Position numbers and translations under genes: made by a program. A model generated the notes under the pieces. It was not told the DNA's origin and did no database searches. It was given only the letters and a program-made list of their open reading frames with translations. This document shows positions 20,640-32,301 of a stretch of DNA of 64,000 nucleotides, in pieces. Source of the stretch: Medicago truncatula (lineage: Eukaryota > Streptophyta > Magnoliopsida > Fabales > Fabaceae); the NCBI RefSeq assembly GCF_003473485.1, contig NC_053042.1:36918762-36982761 (forward strand), read 5' to 3'. Position 1 is the first letter of the stretch. Every line of letters starts with the position of its first letter.

Positions 20640-22545
20640 CTCGGGTGGGCCATGTCCTACCCCGCCAAAAAGAATTAAATATTTATAGGAGAAATTATTG
20701 AAATATCCTTGACTTTTAAATAAAATTACTTTGTTATCCACCATCTTCTTCATCTCAATAGGTTTTACTATCACACTTTTACGTCACTCGAAATGCGTAG
20801 ATAATTATTATGAATTTTCAAGGTATGTAATTTAATTTTTTTTTTTAATTTTTTGTTGGCTCTGCCATTAGTGACAAGTTTGCAAAGTCAGGAAGTATTT
20901 CAAGTGAATGGTCGAGGACATGACCGGTTTCAGGATTTCTTGAGGAAAGGAGGAAAAATCACCAGAGTTAAGATGACAACGCGATTCAGAATCAATGGTT
21001 GATGGTTATGGTTTCAAAAGGTTGAGCGGGCATGGGTTCAAGTTTAACAATGTAACACAGTCGATCACAGTGTGCCTTTAGTCTTGACTGCATCCCACCC
21101 CAGATCACGCGCTCAAACCGATCTTCCCTCACATGTTGAAATGGTTCGAAATGCGGATTTTAAGAAAACTTTGCGGGTGAATTAAGATATGGATTGTTTG
21201 GATAATGAGAATGGAGGAGTACCAGGTGTTTGTAGGAGTCAAGGATTTAAGTTATAGTTGTTAGGTAAATGGTGTTGGAGGATGTATGTGGATCCATGGG
21301 AGTTTTTGATGGGGGCGTCGGTAAAGGTGGGCAGTTATGATCTTTGTGGTGGAAGAAAATATCATCTATTCGCCGAAGAGGTGGGTTGCTTGTGGGAAGT
21401 TAGTTTGATTATAACTTAGTGCATGTTGTTGGTGGAGGGTCTAAAATGTTAATTTTGTTGGGTACATGGATGGATGAGGGAAGGGTGTGTGATAGGTTTA
21501 GGTGTATGATTTAGCGGAAATTGGTCGTTGTCTGTTGCAAAGATGTGTTCATACAACTATGTGGTTGGTGGAGAGGTTTGAAAATTGTGACACCATTTAT
21601 TTTCGGCTAAAATATGGTTTTGGTCCCTGCAAATATGCCTCGTTTTGATTTTAGTCCCTGTAAAAAAAATTTGTTGTTTTTGGTCCCTGCAAAATATTAT
21701 TTTTTTGGAAATAGTCCCTGCAGGGACTATTTCCAAAAACAAAATATTTTGCAGGGACCTTTTACAAAATCAAAAGATTTTGCAGGGACTATTTCTCTAA
21801 TAAATGGTTCAGTCATCATGTGCCACGTGTGCAAATTATCACAAAAGTGGAGCCAGGGACCAAAACCAAAATGAGACATATTTGCAGGGACCAAAAACAA
21901 CAAAAAAATTTTGCAGGGACTAAAACCAAAACGAGACATATTTGCAGGGACCAAAACCATATTTTAGCCTTTATTTTCTTGGGAGGAGGAGCACGTGGAG
22001 GAATGTAGTGGGCTTTTGAATAACCATTTATTTACATGTTGGATTGGAAGATGGATGAAGTTGGCATCTAGTGTTGGACAAAGGTTATGTTGTTTTTTGA
22101 CGTCTATGTCATGTTGTCGACAAGAGATATGAATGTTCAAGCTGTTAATAATGACACGGTTTGGAATAAATCAGTTTCATTAAAATGTCTCTTTTTGCTT
22201 GATGGTTACTATGTAATCAGATTCTTATAGGAGATAAATTGGTCTAGCGAGGTTCTAACAAAATTCTAGTATGTGTGTTAGTGGTTGTGGGTCAATGGAA
22301 TGTATTCATAATCCGTTTGTGTGGTGAGATTTCTTTGGGTCTATTTGGTTGTCGGTAAGGCACTAAAACAAGGTTCATTAAATGAATCCTCTCTGTTTGA
22401 CTGATCATCTTTTCCATTTTATCAATCCTAGAGGCTTCCCAAAGAAATAATCGGTCTTTAATACATGTGATTTGGTTAATTTTTTGTGGGTAATTTGAAA
22501 GGAATGAAATTGACGTTTCTTTCGACAAAAGAAAGACTCAATACA
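20640..22545 (+). mobile_element. Degenerate LINE interval, split by a MITE
   Basis: Paralogous array flank stops before this interval and resumes near 22549 (TATGTTTGATAAAGTAAAA, as at 15582). Fragments in shifting frames match the C-terminal part of plant LINE ORF2: LLGKWCWRMYVDPWEFLMG near 21200-21300, WMDEGRVCDRFRCMI near 21470-21510, then VPLKCLF (zf-RVT-like) near 22170 and SGCGSMECIHNPFV near 22280-22320. Many stops and frameshifts are present. The best-supported part is 21200-22320. Confidence 0.6.
21605..21969. mobile_element. MULE-type MITE, 365 bp
   Basis: The inverted ends read GGCTAAAATATGGTTTTGGT and its complement, with GGTCCCTGCAAATATG repeated inside both arms. The 9-bp target duplication TTTATTTTC is perfect (21596-21604, 21970-21978). 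It sits inside the LINE relic, so it is the younger insertion. Confidence 0.92.
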
Positions 22546-22548
22546 TCA

Positions 22549-23761
22549 TATGTTTGATAAAGTAAAACTATTATCTTAGTTCTGATTGAAAACAAAAAAC
22601 TCAATAACAACTTTTGATCTCACCATTGATCGTGGAATCCTTTTATGGGTTTGAGAATTGTTTCTTAGTGATAGCTTTCTTGTTCATGTGTTTTGTAGTA
22701 TTATTTTGTAATTGAATTTGTGAACTCTTAGTTCTACCCTTGCACTCTTGTGCCCGATAGAACCTTTCATTTGGTTAATATATTTTATTTTGGCTTATTA
22801 AATAAATTGTTTTCAATCATACACAAAATATAATACCATGAAATCAACAAGTATTTCTCATTTGATCTAATAGTAAGTTGTCCACCAAATAATGAAAACC
22901 AATGTATATGATGCAATACATATATCATTTGTGTACCATAAAAATAACAACGTATTGAACGATTGTGTCAAAATAAGTGTTATTGTCTTTTTTCAATGTA
23001 ATATTAAAAAAAAAAAGGTATTATTCCAGTCACAATCATGTCAAAATATAGTCATTAATGCTACACATCCGAGGCATGACCATTTTAGAGACATTTCGGA
23101 GACTTGAATATAGTCATATTTGTATTCTTATAAACTTTGTCATTTTATGCTATTAACATTGTTGATGTAAGCTTGTTTGGAGATTCATCCATTTTGTTTT
23201 TAGTGAATTTGTATTTTATCGATTTACTCTATCAATTAGAATGAGTACTTTAATAATTGTTACTTTTGTTTACATTATTGGTTTTTTTTTTTCTTTCAAA
23301 CCTAGTGGCTAAAATTTCATCCTTAAAGGTTAATAAGTTGAAAATCCGCAATTTAAACCTCAATTCCTGCATATATAATGCAAAAATCTTACCAACTGAG
23401 TTATGCTTATTAGTATCCAATGACTTTTTTTTCAACAAAATATGCGTAATTATTTTATGACAATTTAGTCGGGACACTTAAAAATTCTCATAGATAAACG
23501 ATTTGTTTGTAGAAAAAAATTCTATCACTTACGATTCTAATAACTAAATCTTATTTTTCTTTAAAAAAAAAAACTAGAAATCTTATTCACATGTTTATTA
23601 TTTTGAATCACACCCGATCATTAATTTTTCTAAATTCTTATTATTCATCATTACACTAAAAAATATTCAATAGAGAAGACTATTTTAACAATACACTAAA
23701 ATATTTAAGTGTATCGGTACACCCAATTTTCAAATTAATAGTTAAATGCTTATGAGTGTAT
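22549..23761. other. Duplicated array flank (upstream of ERF-g2)
   Basis: The first 450 bp parallel 15582-15600 and 15895-16240, but lack the Stowaway found there. The part from about 23435 parallels 16690-17000 and 30905-31040. No gene is present. Confidence 0.65.
23283..23412 (-). mobile_element. Degenerate SINE
   Basis: A T-run on the + strand is followed by CCTAGTGGCTAAAATTTCA, then TTTAAACCTCAATTCCTGCA (B-box side) and CCAACTGAGTTATGCTTAT (A-box side). It matches the pattern of the SINE at 10572 and the fragment at 16555. Confidence 0.6.
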
Positions 23762-23858
23762 TTTTTTTTTTTTTGTGGTGGCCGGGGTTCGAACCTCGAA
23801 CTTTACATATTATTATGCATTATCTATACCAACTGAGTCAAGCTCATGTGGACAATGT
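23762..23858 (-). mobile_element. tRNA-derived SINE, 97 bp
   Basis: A poly(T) tail, GTGGCCGGGGTTCGAACCTC (B-box) and ACCAACTGAGTCAAGCTCA (A-box side) are present. The flanks TTATGAGTGTAT (23750-23761) and TTATGAGTATAT (23859-23870) are the target duplication. The paralogous g3 block has the empty site ATGCTTATGAGTGTATAGGT near 31028. Confidence 0.9.
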
Positions 23859-24090
23859 TTATGAGTATATAGGTATCATAGAACGTCCCCTATTTTACAC
23901 CTTGTTGCCATTCTCGCCCTAAAAATATTGTCTAATTAAAATGCATTTCAAAAAAATGTAGTGACTGGATTTGTAAGAAATTTTTTTTAGTGATTTAACT
24001 CGGTCAATATCTAGATTGTGTGCAAAATAGTTTCCGTATATAAATTTGGTAAAATAGTTATAAATATTCTTCTCATTATTATTATCATTT

Positions 24091-24241
24091 TAATTTGACC
24101 ATATCTCACTATTTTATTCAAAAAAGTAGTAAAGATACACATATAATTTAATTATAAACTCTAATCAACTTACTTATAAATAATCTTGCCTGTATTCAAC
24201 AAAACCAAGAAAAATTAACCAAAACAAAATATTAAGCTACC
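24091..24241 (+). promoter_or_regulatory. ERF-g2 conserved proximal promoter and leader
   Basis: TTGACC lies at the start (about 24095-24100), then ATATCTCACTATTTTATTC, TATAAATA at 24175-24182 and the A/C-rich leader to the ATG at 24242. Confidence 0.75.
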
Positions 24242-24604
24242 ATGAGTGGATCAAGGGGAGGAGCCAAGAACAACGGTGGACATGTCCAATACCGAGGCGT
24301 TCTCTACACGCCTTGGGGAAAGTTTGCCGCCGGGGTTCGTGACCCCAACAGGGAGGGTCGGAAGCTGTGGTTTGGATGTTTCAACACTGCTGATGAAGCG
24401 GCTAGAGCTTATGATAGAGCTGCTTATAATATGAGTGGTTCATCTGCCATCCTCAATTTCCCAAATGAGTACAATATGGCTTCTCATGCTGGTTCAACAT
24501 CTTCAAGCAATGTGTTTGCGTTTGAATACTTGGATCTTGATAACTGGTTAGACTTGTTGGAGGTGGTTGTTGATCATGCAGAGAAAAATAATAGGGGACC
24601 CTAA
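24242..24604 (+). CDS. ERF-g2: divergent small ERF with altered DNA-contact residues
   Basis: This is an intact, intronless 120-residue ERF. The AP2/ERF domain (Y17 to about P74) keeps the fold-defining positions PWGKFAA, IRDP-like turn, [16 protein letters not shown] and AILNFP. Several GCC-box contacts differ: YRGVLYTPW has Leu21 and Thr23 where R150 and R152 of AtERF1 sit, AAGVRD has Gly31 for E160, and RKLW has Lys41 for R170. R18, W25, R33 and W43 are kept. The C-terminus is an EDLL-like motif ([18 protein letters not shown]). Length, stop position and flanks are shared with ERF-g3, to which it is nearly identical, so the change is fixed in two intact copies. DNA specificity is likely altered (inference). 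Its promoter block is the least disturbed of the g-type copies. Confidence 0.92.
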   Translation: MSGSRGGAKNNGGHVQYRGVLYTPWGKFAAGVRDPNREGRKLWFGCFNTADEAARAYDRAAYNMSGSSAILNFPNEYNMASHAGSTSSSNVFAFEYLDLDNWLDLLEVVVDHAEKNNRGP

Positions 24605-25297
24605 AAATCTAATATACCAGCTAGTAATAAAAATTATAATCAATGCTATTCATGAAATAATGTTTTTTTTTGAGAGAGAATTCATGAAATCATGTTACTT
24701 AGTTTTCTATACAAACTAGTAATTATGCGTCTGTGTGTGTAATTGACCTAGTTGATATGATGATTTAAAGTGCGTAATAAAAATGAAGTTTTTGAGTATT
24801 GTTGCAAATTAATGTTCATGTGACTTTTAATTATTGTTAGTGCATTCATTCAACTAGTTATGGTTTGTTTGCATGTTTACCGTCACTTTTCCTTTTAACA
24901 GATTAAAATTTTGTGTTAATGGATTAAGCATTTGTCATCCTCTCCCTCTCTCATTGTTCTTTTTTATTCTAAATTTGATGTTAGACTCTATTTCCTTGAA
25001 GCGTAGATAAGATAGTGCAAACAAATATTTAATGATAAATTTAATGAATAGTGTTATGAAGATGATGTTTTCAAAAATTTCTTTAACACTCACTTTTTTT
25101 TTTGAGTAAAATTCATACGATCTCCATCAACTTATATAAAACTCATTTAAAAAGTATGAGACACACATATATTTTATATGATAAAAGAGTGAGTGTTAGA
25201 AAGACGTTTTCTAACTCTCCTTAATTCGACACTTATTACTTTAAAGATATGTGTGGTATACTCCTTTCACGTCACAATTAGGGTCATATTTGTAAAA
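24605..25297 (+). other. ERF-g2 3' flank
   Basis: It is collinear with the ERF-g3 3' flank to about 25300, including the TTGTTAGTGCATTCATTCAA and GGTTTGTTTGCATG blocks and the GACTCTATTTCCTTGAAGCG segment. A 15-bp insertion-like phrase occurs near 24665. No gene is seen. Confidence 0.6.
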
Positions 25298-25479
25298 ATG
25301 TTTTTTTTTTTTGCCTTTCGCACCGGTTTTCGACCCACCATTGGTGGGTGACTAATCCGGCTCGTGCGTAGAGGCATGCGCACTGGCCAAGCATTGTTTC
25401 CCCTGGAAATCGAATCCGATATTCCCCGGATACGTCCTTGGAAGGAGCTCCTCATCACTGGAGCCCAAGCAACTTGGTT
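25298..25479 (-). mobile_element. SINE of a second family, 182 bp
   Basis: On the minus strand it reads a head with CTCCAGTGATGAGGAGCTCC and GATTCGATTTCCAGGGG, then GGCCAGTGCGCATGCCTCTA, ACCCACCAATGGTGGGTC and an A-run tail. The perfect 12-bp target duplication ATATTTGTAAAA is at 25286-25297 and 25480-25491. GC content is far above its surroundings. Confidence 0.85.
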
Positions 25480-25762
25480 ATATTTGTAAAATTGTTTTGC
25501 TAAAGCGCTTAAGTAAATTGTCTTGTGTTATATTCATGTGTTTTTCACCGTTGAATGTATAAGTCATTTCATATCTCATTAGATCTAATGTCAGTTATTT
25601 ATTTGATGGTAGAGACCAACTTATACATGATGCAAGACATATCTCACTTGTGCACAATCTCTTTGCAAAAAATGCTTGTCTCAAATTATGTGTTTATTTC
25701 TTTTTGAATGCTTTAAACTCTATACCTCACGTGAATTTGTCAAAAATTTGTCTATTGATAGA

Positions 25763-27898
25763 GGTTTTTTCTAAATTACTCTCTCTTGTTTAGGGGGTAT
25801 TTACCCTCTCATAATATCAACTAATCAAAATGTAATATACATTGACAACATTAAATGTCAATAAATGAGTCAATTTTTTCTAAAAAAAAAATCAATTTTA
25901 ATCAAAAGGTAACTTTTAATACTTTTAATTTTTATTTAATTATAGACAATATTACATTAGAGGTCCTTTATCTTATTTATTTTTAACACTTTTGTCTTTT
26001 ATCTTTATTTTTTTCATTCAGGTCTTTTATCTCTCATAAAAGCACATATACATCTTTTTTCTCATTTTTTTATTAAAAAAATGCATAATTTTATTTTTTA
26101 AAATATATTTTTATTAAAAATGAAAAAAAAAAATCCAGAAATATGATGAAGATGTTCATCATCTTCATCTTCTTCCTTTGAATCTTCATAATCTTCATTG
26201 AATAAAAAAAATTTCTACAAAATATATCTACAAATATCACGAATTAATGTTATGTTCACCTCAAATCTTTTCTTAAACACAAAAATCAAAATCCTATGGA
26301 GAATTTAGTTTCATCACAAAAAAAAAAAAAAATTAATTATATAAATTGTCACACCGTATATTATTATTATTATTTTCTAACTCGATATTCAAACTCGGCA
26401 TAAAAATAACTCAAAAATTGAGAGCAGCTTTGCACATCAATTTTGTTGTTTCCAGAACAATCTTAACTTCCGTAAAACCTAACCCTTCCGCCGGTGACAA
26501 AGCCTCCACCATCCGCCTTACAACATTTGTGAAATTAAGGTTTTGATTTTTGTGTTTAAAAGAAGATTTGAGGTGAATATAACATTATTTATGAATTTTT
26601 ATGAATTTTGTTTAAAAGAAGATTTGAGCCTCCACCATCTTCATCATATTTATGAATTTTTTTCATTTTTAATAAAAATATATTTTAAAAATAAAATTAT
26701 GTATTTTTTAATAAAAAATGAGAAAAAATATGTACATGTGCTTTTAAGAGAGATAAAGGACCTAAGCGGGAAAAAATAAAAATAAAGGACCAAAGTGTTA
26801 CAAATAAATAAGATAATGGAACCCTAATGTAATCTTGCCTTGATTATATTTAGGTGTTCAATCATATTTAATTTAGACTACATGACTGACTTAGAACAAT
26901 TAAAATTTCACATCAAATTTCTTTCATATGAATGTCCTTAAGTTTATCATTTACATTCATAAAATTTCTCATTCCCATTTCGATTGTTCAATTTTGTCGT
27001 TCCAAACTGCCGCATTTTTCAATTTTCGTGAGAAATATCGTCATCGTTCGTTTGATTTTAAATATCTTGAGAATTGTCGTTATTTCCAGAACCACATCAC
27101 GTATGGTGACTTGATTTTTCTTTTTGATTTGATTTTTCTTGGTTGTGAAGTAGTTAATTATATCAATTGAGTAAGTCATCCGTTATACTTTGATGACTGC
27201 TAGCAGGTGTTGCCGCTGTGATGTTGTGGGAGTTTACTAGCTCTTTTTTTCTGTTGCTGCTGAAATGGTTATGTCATGAGGCTTTTGTTCTTTTGTTTGG
27301 ACTTTAAGGCTTTGGCTGATAGTGAGGTAGGTCTATGCGTGTTAGCAGATTTAATTAGGTTGGCTGCTTAAATAAAAAAAAAAAAAAAAACTCACGATAC
27401 CAGACGCGGTTCTAGAAACAACGACAATTCTCACTATAATTGGAAACTATGGCAGTTTAGAACGAAAAAATTAAACAATCAAAATGGGAAGAAGAATGAA
27501 AAAGAAACAAGAATTGATCAATAGGGAAGAATAAAGAAGAAGAAATTTGAATGAAGGATATGTTTTTGTTCTCACGTTCGGGGTTTTGAAATGGAAGAAA
27601 TTTTATGAATGTAAGTGAAGAATTTGAGGACATCCAGATGAAAGAAATTTGATGCAAAATTTTATTTGTTATAAGTCATGTAGTGTAAATTAATTAAGAT
27701 TGAACACCTTACAATAATTAAATAAAAATTAAAAGTATTAAAAGTTACCTAATGATTAAGATTAACTCTTTTATTTTTAGAAAAAATTGATTCATTTATT
27801 TGACATTTAATGTTGTCTATGTATATTACTTTTTGATTGGTAGATATCACGAGAGGGTAATTACCTCCTAAACAAAAGAGGATAACGTAGATTTCACC
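25763..27898. mobile_element. Large foldback MULE-type element, interrupted by a nested MITE
   Basis: The perfect 9-bp duplication ATTGATAGA flanks it (25754-25762, 27899-27907). The left arm (25763-25944 plus 26840 to about 27095) and the right arm (about 27405-27898) are inverted copies: ends GGTTTTTTCTAAATTACTCT against GGTGAAATCTACGTTATCCT, then long matches such as GACAACATTAAATGTCAA. Arms are near 450-490 bp and the loop about 300 bp. There is no transposase. Confidence 0.85.
25945..26839. mobile_element. Nested foldback MITE, 895 bp, inside the left arm of the larger element
   Basis: The ends GACAATATTACATTAGAGGT and GGCAAGATTACATTAGGGTT (reverse complement of right) begin inverted arms of roughly 200 bp. 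The 9-bp flanks TTAATTATA (25936-25944) and TTGATTATA (26840-26848) differ by one base. The uninterrupted sequence is seen in the right arm of the outer element. Confidence 0.85.
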
Positions 27899-28036
27899 AT
27901 TGATAGATGATCTCACATTTTAGTTAATTGCCTAGGATGCTACTAATAAGACATGATACATAGTGTTTCTACTCCCCCTCATTCCCATCCTTTTGGGTAA
28001 ATTCCAATTTTGCATCAATTATTATGGAAAAAGTGT
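27899..28036. other. Short spacer between foldback elements
   Basis: No feature is recognised. Confidence 0.4.
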
Positions 28037-30817
28037 AATGTCCTGGATTTTGGTCCAAGACATTACGCATAAATCATTTTCATTTTTAAAAAATCACTAC
28101 TACTTTTATTTCTTTAAGAAAAATAAGACTATATTTTTCTTTTCCTTCAATCGATCGGTAATAAATTCTTAATAAAACCTACACGAAATTCTTTACATAA
28201 TTTAATTAAAATTCTTAAAATAAATATCCTTTAAAAATCTTTTCTAAAGATACAATTAAATCAAAAACCCAGTTTTTTAGTCCCCGCGTACACGTTCATC
28301 GCACATCAAACTTCATACATCATCTTTGATATCTACAACATTATATTAATGTAAGGGTCAATTTCCTTATCCAAATTGATTCATACTCAAAGCACCAGAA
28401 ACAATGTCATAAAATAGATAATATCAAAACTTCTCAATCAAAAAGAAATAAGAAAAGTACATTTAAGTCATATCCTTTAAGAAAATTCACACACATTTTC
28501 CTTGTATTATAATAGTTTAATCACTTATCAACACACAAATATACAACTGACTCAATGCAATTATGCGTAAGATGCATGCTCTTATAACTATATGATCCGG
28601 ATATAATTCCCGCCACTAAGACATCCACACATAATATAATTGCAATTCCCGCCACTAAGACATCCACACATAATATAATTGCAATTCCCGCCACTAAAGC
28701 ACCACACAGATGCATATGCTATGCATGATTATGAAAATGTAGACTAAAATCCACCACGAAGACACCACATAGAATATAATTATAACCCGCAACTAAGACA
28801 CTCCAATGCAATATGATATTTACCAGCCACAAAAGCACTACACACAAATAATTATATATCTCATATCACCAAAAACATAATCAATGACAACATTTTCAAT
28901 AAAACTCACATTTATATCCATCAGCCCAAAAATATACCCACACATAAAAGGAGAATCTGCCTTTCATCTTTTGAGTTAATATATTAAGTCTTACCCACAC
29001 ATACATATTCATGAGTAATAAACAAAGTTCATTCTTATAGTTCATCAACCTAATTCTTTCTGACTATTGTAGAATACATTAACTATTGTTGGTTAGCTAC
29101 AATAATTAATTAGCTATACATATACTACAAATTTAGATTGTTACTGATCTTTTTAACCGTACAGGAAGATAAAATAAAGCTTAAGCAATTTTTGCTCCAA
29201 GAAATATATATAGGCACATATATGCTAACATTGGACTTTTACTATTATATTTGACCGTAAGGAAGGAAAATAACACCACAAGTATTTTTCTCCAGGAAAT
29301 AATATAGTACATATATACAAAAAAAAAAAAAAAAAAAACTGTTATTAATTTATTCAAGGATTTCAGGTACTATATCATCATTTCTAAAATTTATATCCAA
29401 GATAAAAATGAAACATATTGAGTCAATTCTTGGTAAGTGCATGTAACCAAAAAACATATTCTTGGTAAGTGCATCAATTGCTAATAATGATCCATTAAAC
29501 CATCATTTTTATTTTCACGGTTATGCCAAATTCATAACCACTATAGTACTTTGTTTCTTCAAATAAATCCGCATGTTATCACAATATCTAGCCTCACACT
29601 CTTGCAAATTAATCCTTCAGTAGAATAGAAAGAAAAACCATCACCCCTTCACCTCCTTCACGTTATCTCTCTCTCCATTTTTACATTCATCAAAGTTGAT
29701 TTCTTAAATATCTTTCTTCTGCGTGAGAGTACTTATTTCCCATACGTTCTTACTAAGTGCCAGGACCATGTTATGAAATGGTGGTAGAAATTCTAATCGT
29801 TTAAAAAGAGAAGTAAATATAATTAAAATATATATTAAAGTTGTAAAGATTTGAATTTATAAAGTTTATATATGAGGACATAATTTGAAGTGATGTGTAT
29901 AATGAATGTTTGATTTTTTTTTATTTTTTTTTTTTGGTAATAAAAGAGGGCTGACGCCCATGTTTGATTTTACTATGTGTGTACATGATGATGTGAATTT
30001 TATGTTATTTGTGATTAATGTTTGAATCTTTAATATGTCTGAAAGTAATGATGTGGAATTGAGAAGACATGATTTGTTTCCTACCATGTAGTATATGAAT
30101 TTTCTCTTTGTAGTTGCTTAAGTGGCCGGTGATATGCATTTGAACATCATTTTCATGATATAGCATATGCATTTTTTTGTAGTGCCTAAGTGGCCGGTGA
30201 TCTTTACTTCTTTGTGGTGCCTTTGTGGCCGGTGATATTATATCCGAATCATGTAGTAAATAAGAGCATGTATCATATGCATAATTGTATTTCAGTTTGT
30301 TATACAATTGTGATTTAATAATTGATTAAACTCCTTTATTGTAAAACAAATTTGTATGGATTTTTATTGAAGTATATGACTTGGTTTTATTTATATTTTT
30401 TATTTTTGATCGAGTAGTTTCGATACTATCTACTTTATGACATTGTTTCTTGTGCTTTGAGCATGAACCAATTTGGATAAGAAAATTGACCCTTACATTA
30501 ATAAAATATTGTAGGTGTCAAAGAAAGAAATATGAAGTTGAGGTGTGATTGAAGCGTACGCGAGGACAAAAAATGGGTTTATTAAATTGTATATGTAATT
30601 TTGAATTGTATTATTTTCTAAATTTTGAATTGTATTATTTTCTTCTGTTAGAAAATAATAAATTATAAATGGTAATTTCCTATCAATTTATTTTAATAGT
30701 TTATCTTTCTTTTATTTTCATTCCAATAGTTTATTTTAAAAAAAAGAGCATCATATTTTCTAAAGAAAACGAATAATTTTAATTAATTTCTTGGACCAAA
30801 ATCCAGGGCGTTACATC
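28037..30817. mobile_element. Foldback element of about 2.8 kb with long inverted arms
   Basis: The left end TGTAATGTCCTGGATTTTGG and the reverse complement of the right end, TGTAACGCCCTGGATTTTGG, match and continue GTCCAAGA. Long complementary phrases pair across it, for example TTAATGTAAGGGTCAATTTC near 28350 with GAAAATTGACCCTTACATTA near 30482. Arms are roughly 800 bp around a 1-kb loop. No flanking duplication or transposase was identified, so the superfamily is open. Confidence 0.7.
28606..28700. repeat. 39-bp tandem repeat inside the foldback arm
   Basis: The unit begins ATTCCCGCCACTAAGACATC and ends ATAATATAATTGCA. There are two perfect units (28606-28644, 28645-28683), a third partial one and degenerate copies to about 28860. 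The opposite arm carries related GTGGCCGGTGAT units near 30120-30240. Confidence 0.85.
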
Positions 30818-30904
30818 ACGCAACTAAAAAAATGTGGTTACACTGACCATATATTGATGGCACAAAAGGGTGTACACATTGATGGTGTCTACCTATAATT
30901 GCTA

Positions 30905-31214
30905 TTTTTCTAAATTCTTATTATTCATTATTACACTAAAAAATATTCAATACGGAAGACAATTTTAACAATACACAAAAAATATTTAAATGCATCCGTA
31001 CACCCAATTTTCAAATTAATAGTTAAATGCTTATGAGTGTATAGGTACCATAGAAGCTCCCCTATTTTACACCTTGTTGCCGTTCTCGCCCTAAAAATAT
31101 TGTCTAATTAAAATGTATTTCAATGAAATGTAGTGATTTGGCCGTATCAATATCTAGATTGTGTGACAAACAGTTTCCAAATATAAATTTGGTAAAATAA
31201 TTTTAAATATTATT

Positions 31215-31217
<3 letters not shown>
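30905..31217. other. Duplicated array flank (upstream of ERF-g3)
   Basis: It parallels 23620-24080 almost base for base, including TACACCTTGTTGCC and CTAGATTGTGTG, but without the SINE found in that copy. Confidence 0.75.

Positions 31218-31278
<61 letters not shown>
31218..31278. repeat. (ATT)n microsatellite
   Basis: About 20 ATT units. The run continues after the inserted element (from 32124), so the element landed inside it. Confidence 0.95.
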
Positions 31279-32123
31279 GAGTTTTTCTATTTACACCCAT
31301 GTTTTTTTGGTTACACCCAAATTTTCTTAAATTTTTTTTATAATACCAAAATTGCCCTTTTACATAAATTTTCTTAAAACCCTAATTTTATTCATTGTCA
31401 GTGAATTTCACCCTCTTTCACCCCACAAAGCGATCGATCAAACAATTTGATGTTCAATATCAATCTCCATGAAAATTAAAGAGTGAATCAAAATATTTTT
31501 CATCCATACTCAATTGGATATAAGTAAGTGAATTTCTTCTTCTATTTGCTAGTTTCAATTTTTTCCTTCAACTGCAATGATGCACTGTACGATTACGGTT
31601 TTAATTTACATTGGCAAGGTTAACTTAAATTCAGTTTAAGTAGGTTCATGTAAACTAAGTTTACATGAACCTACTTAAACTGAGTTTACATGAACCTACT
31701 TAAATTGAGTTAACATGAACCTACTTAAACTGAGTTTACATGAACCTACTTAAACTGAGTTTACATGAACCTACTTAAACTGATTTTACAAAATCACAGA
31801 ACTGTGAATCGCAGAACAAGGAAAACACAAAATTAGAACTGAGAACCCATAACAAGAAAACACAATCGATTGAAGAACAACACTTGCTAACCTGATTTGC
31901 TTCGAATTTTCTTTGAAATCATGAATGGACGTGAGAAAGTATGGTTTTGAAAATCTTCGCAAAACACAATCGATCGATTGGAGAATTATGGTTTTGGAAG
32001 AAGGGTTTTGGGGTGTAACCAAAAAAGAAGGAATAGGCTTTTTGAAAATCAAATTTTATGAAAGGGTAATCTTGTCATTTTGGGGTGCAACCATGATTAA
32101 CTAGGGTGCAAGTAGAAAAACTC
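31279..32123. mobile_element. MULE-type element, 845 bp, in the ERF-g3 promoter
   Basis: The inverted ends are GAGTTTTTCTATTTACACCC and GAGTTTTTCTACTTGCACCC (reverse complement of right). A 9-bp flank TTATTATTA is present on both sides, though it is uninformative within an ATT repeat. It contains a 25-bp minisatellite. Its right end lies 178 bp before the ERF-g3 start codon. A related right end occurs alone at about 34783. Confidence 0.85.
31633..31786. repeat. 25-bp minisatellite with an inverted first unit
   Basis: The unit is TTTACATGAACCTACTTAAA plus CTGAG, repeated about five times from 31659. Immediately before it, CAGTTTAAGTAGGTTCATGT is the same unit inverted, giving a hairpin at the array's left edge. 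Confidence 0.9.
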
Positions 32124-32150
32124 TTATTATTATTATTATTATTATTATTT

Positions 32151-32301
32151 TAGTTTGACCATATCCCACTGTTTTATTCAAAAAAGTAGTAAAGATAAAC
32201 ATAGAATTTAATTAAAAACTCTAATCAACTTACTTATAAATAACCTTGCCTGCAAACAACAAAACCAAGAAAAACTAATCAAAACAAAATATTAAGCTAC
32301 C
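32151..32301 (+). promoter_or_regulatory. ERF-g3 residual proximal promoter and leader
   Basis: It contains TTTGACC, then ATATCCCACTGTTTTATTC, TATAAATA at 32235-32242 and the A/C-rich leader. Everything further upstream is separated by the inserted element. Confidence 0.75.

Noticed and set aside
20348..20653. Proline-rich minus-strand ORF
   Set aside because: The proline run is the translation of the poly(G) tract. The rest has no similarity to anything I recognise.
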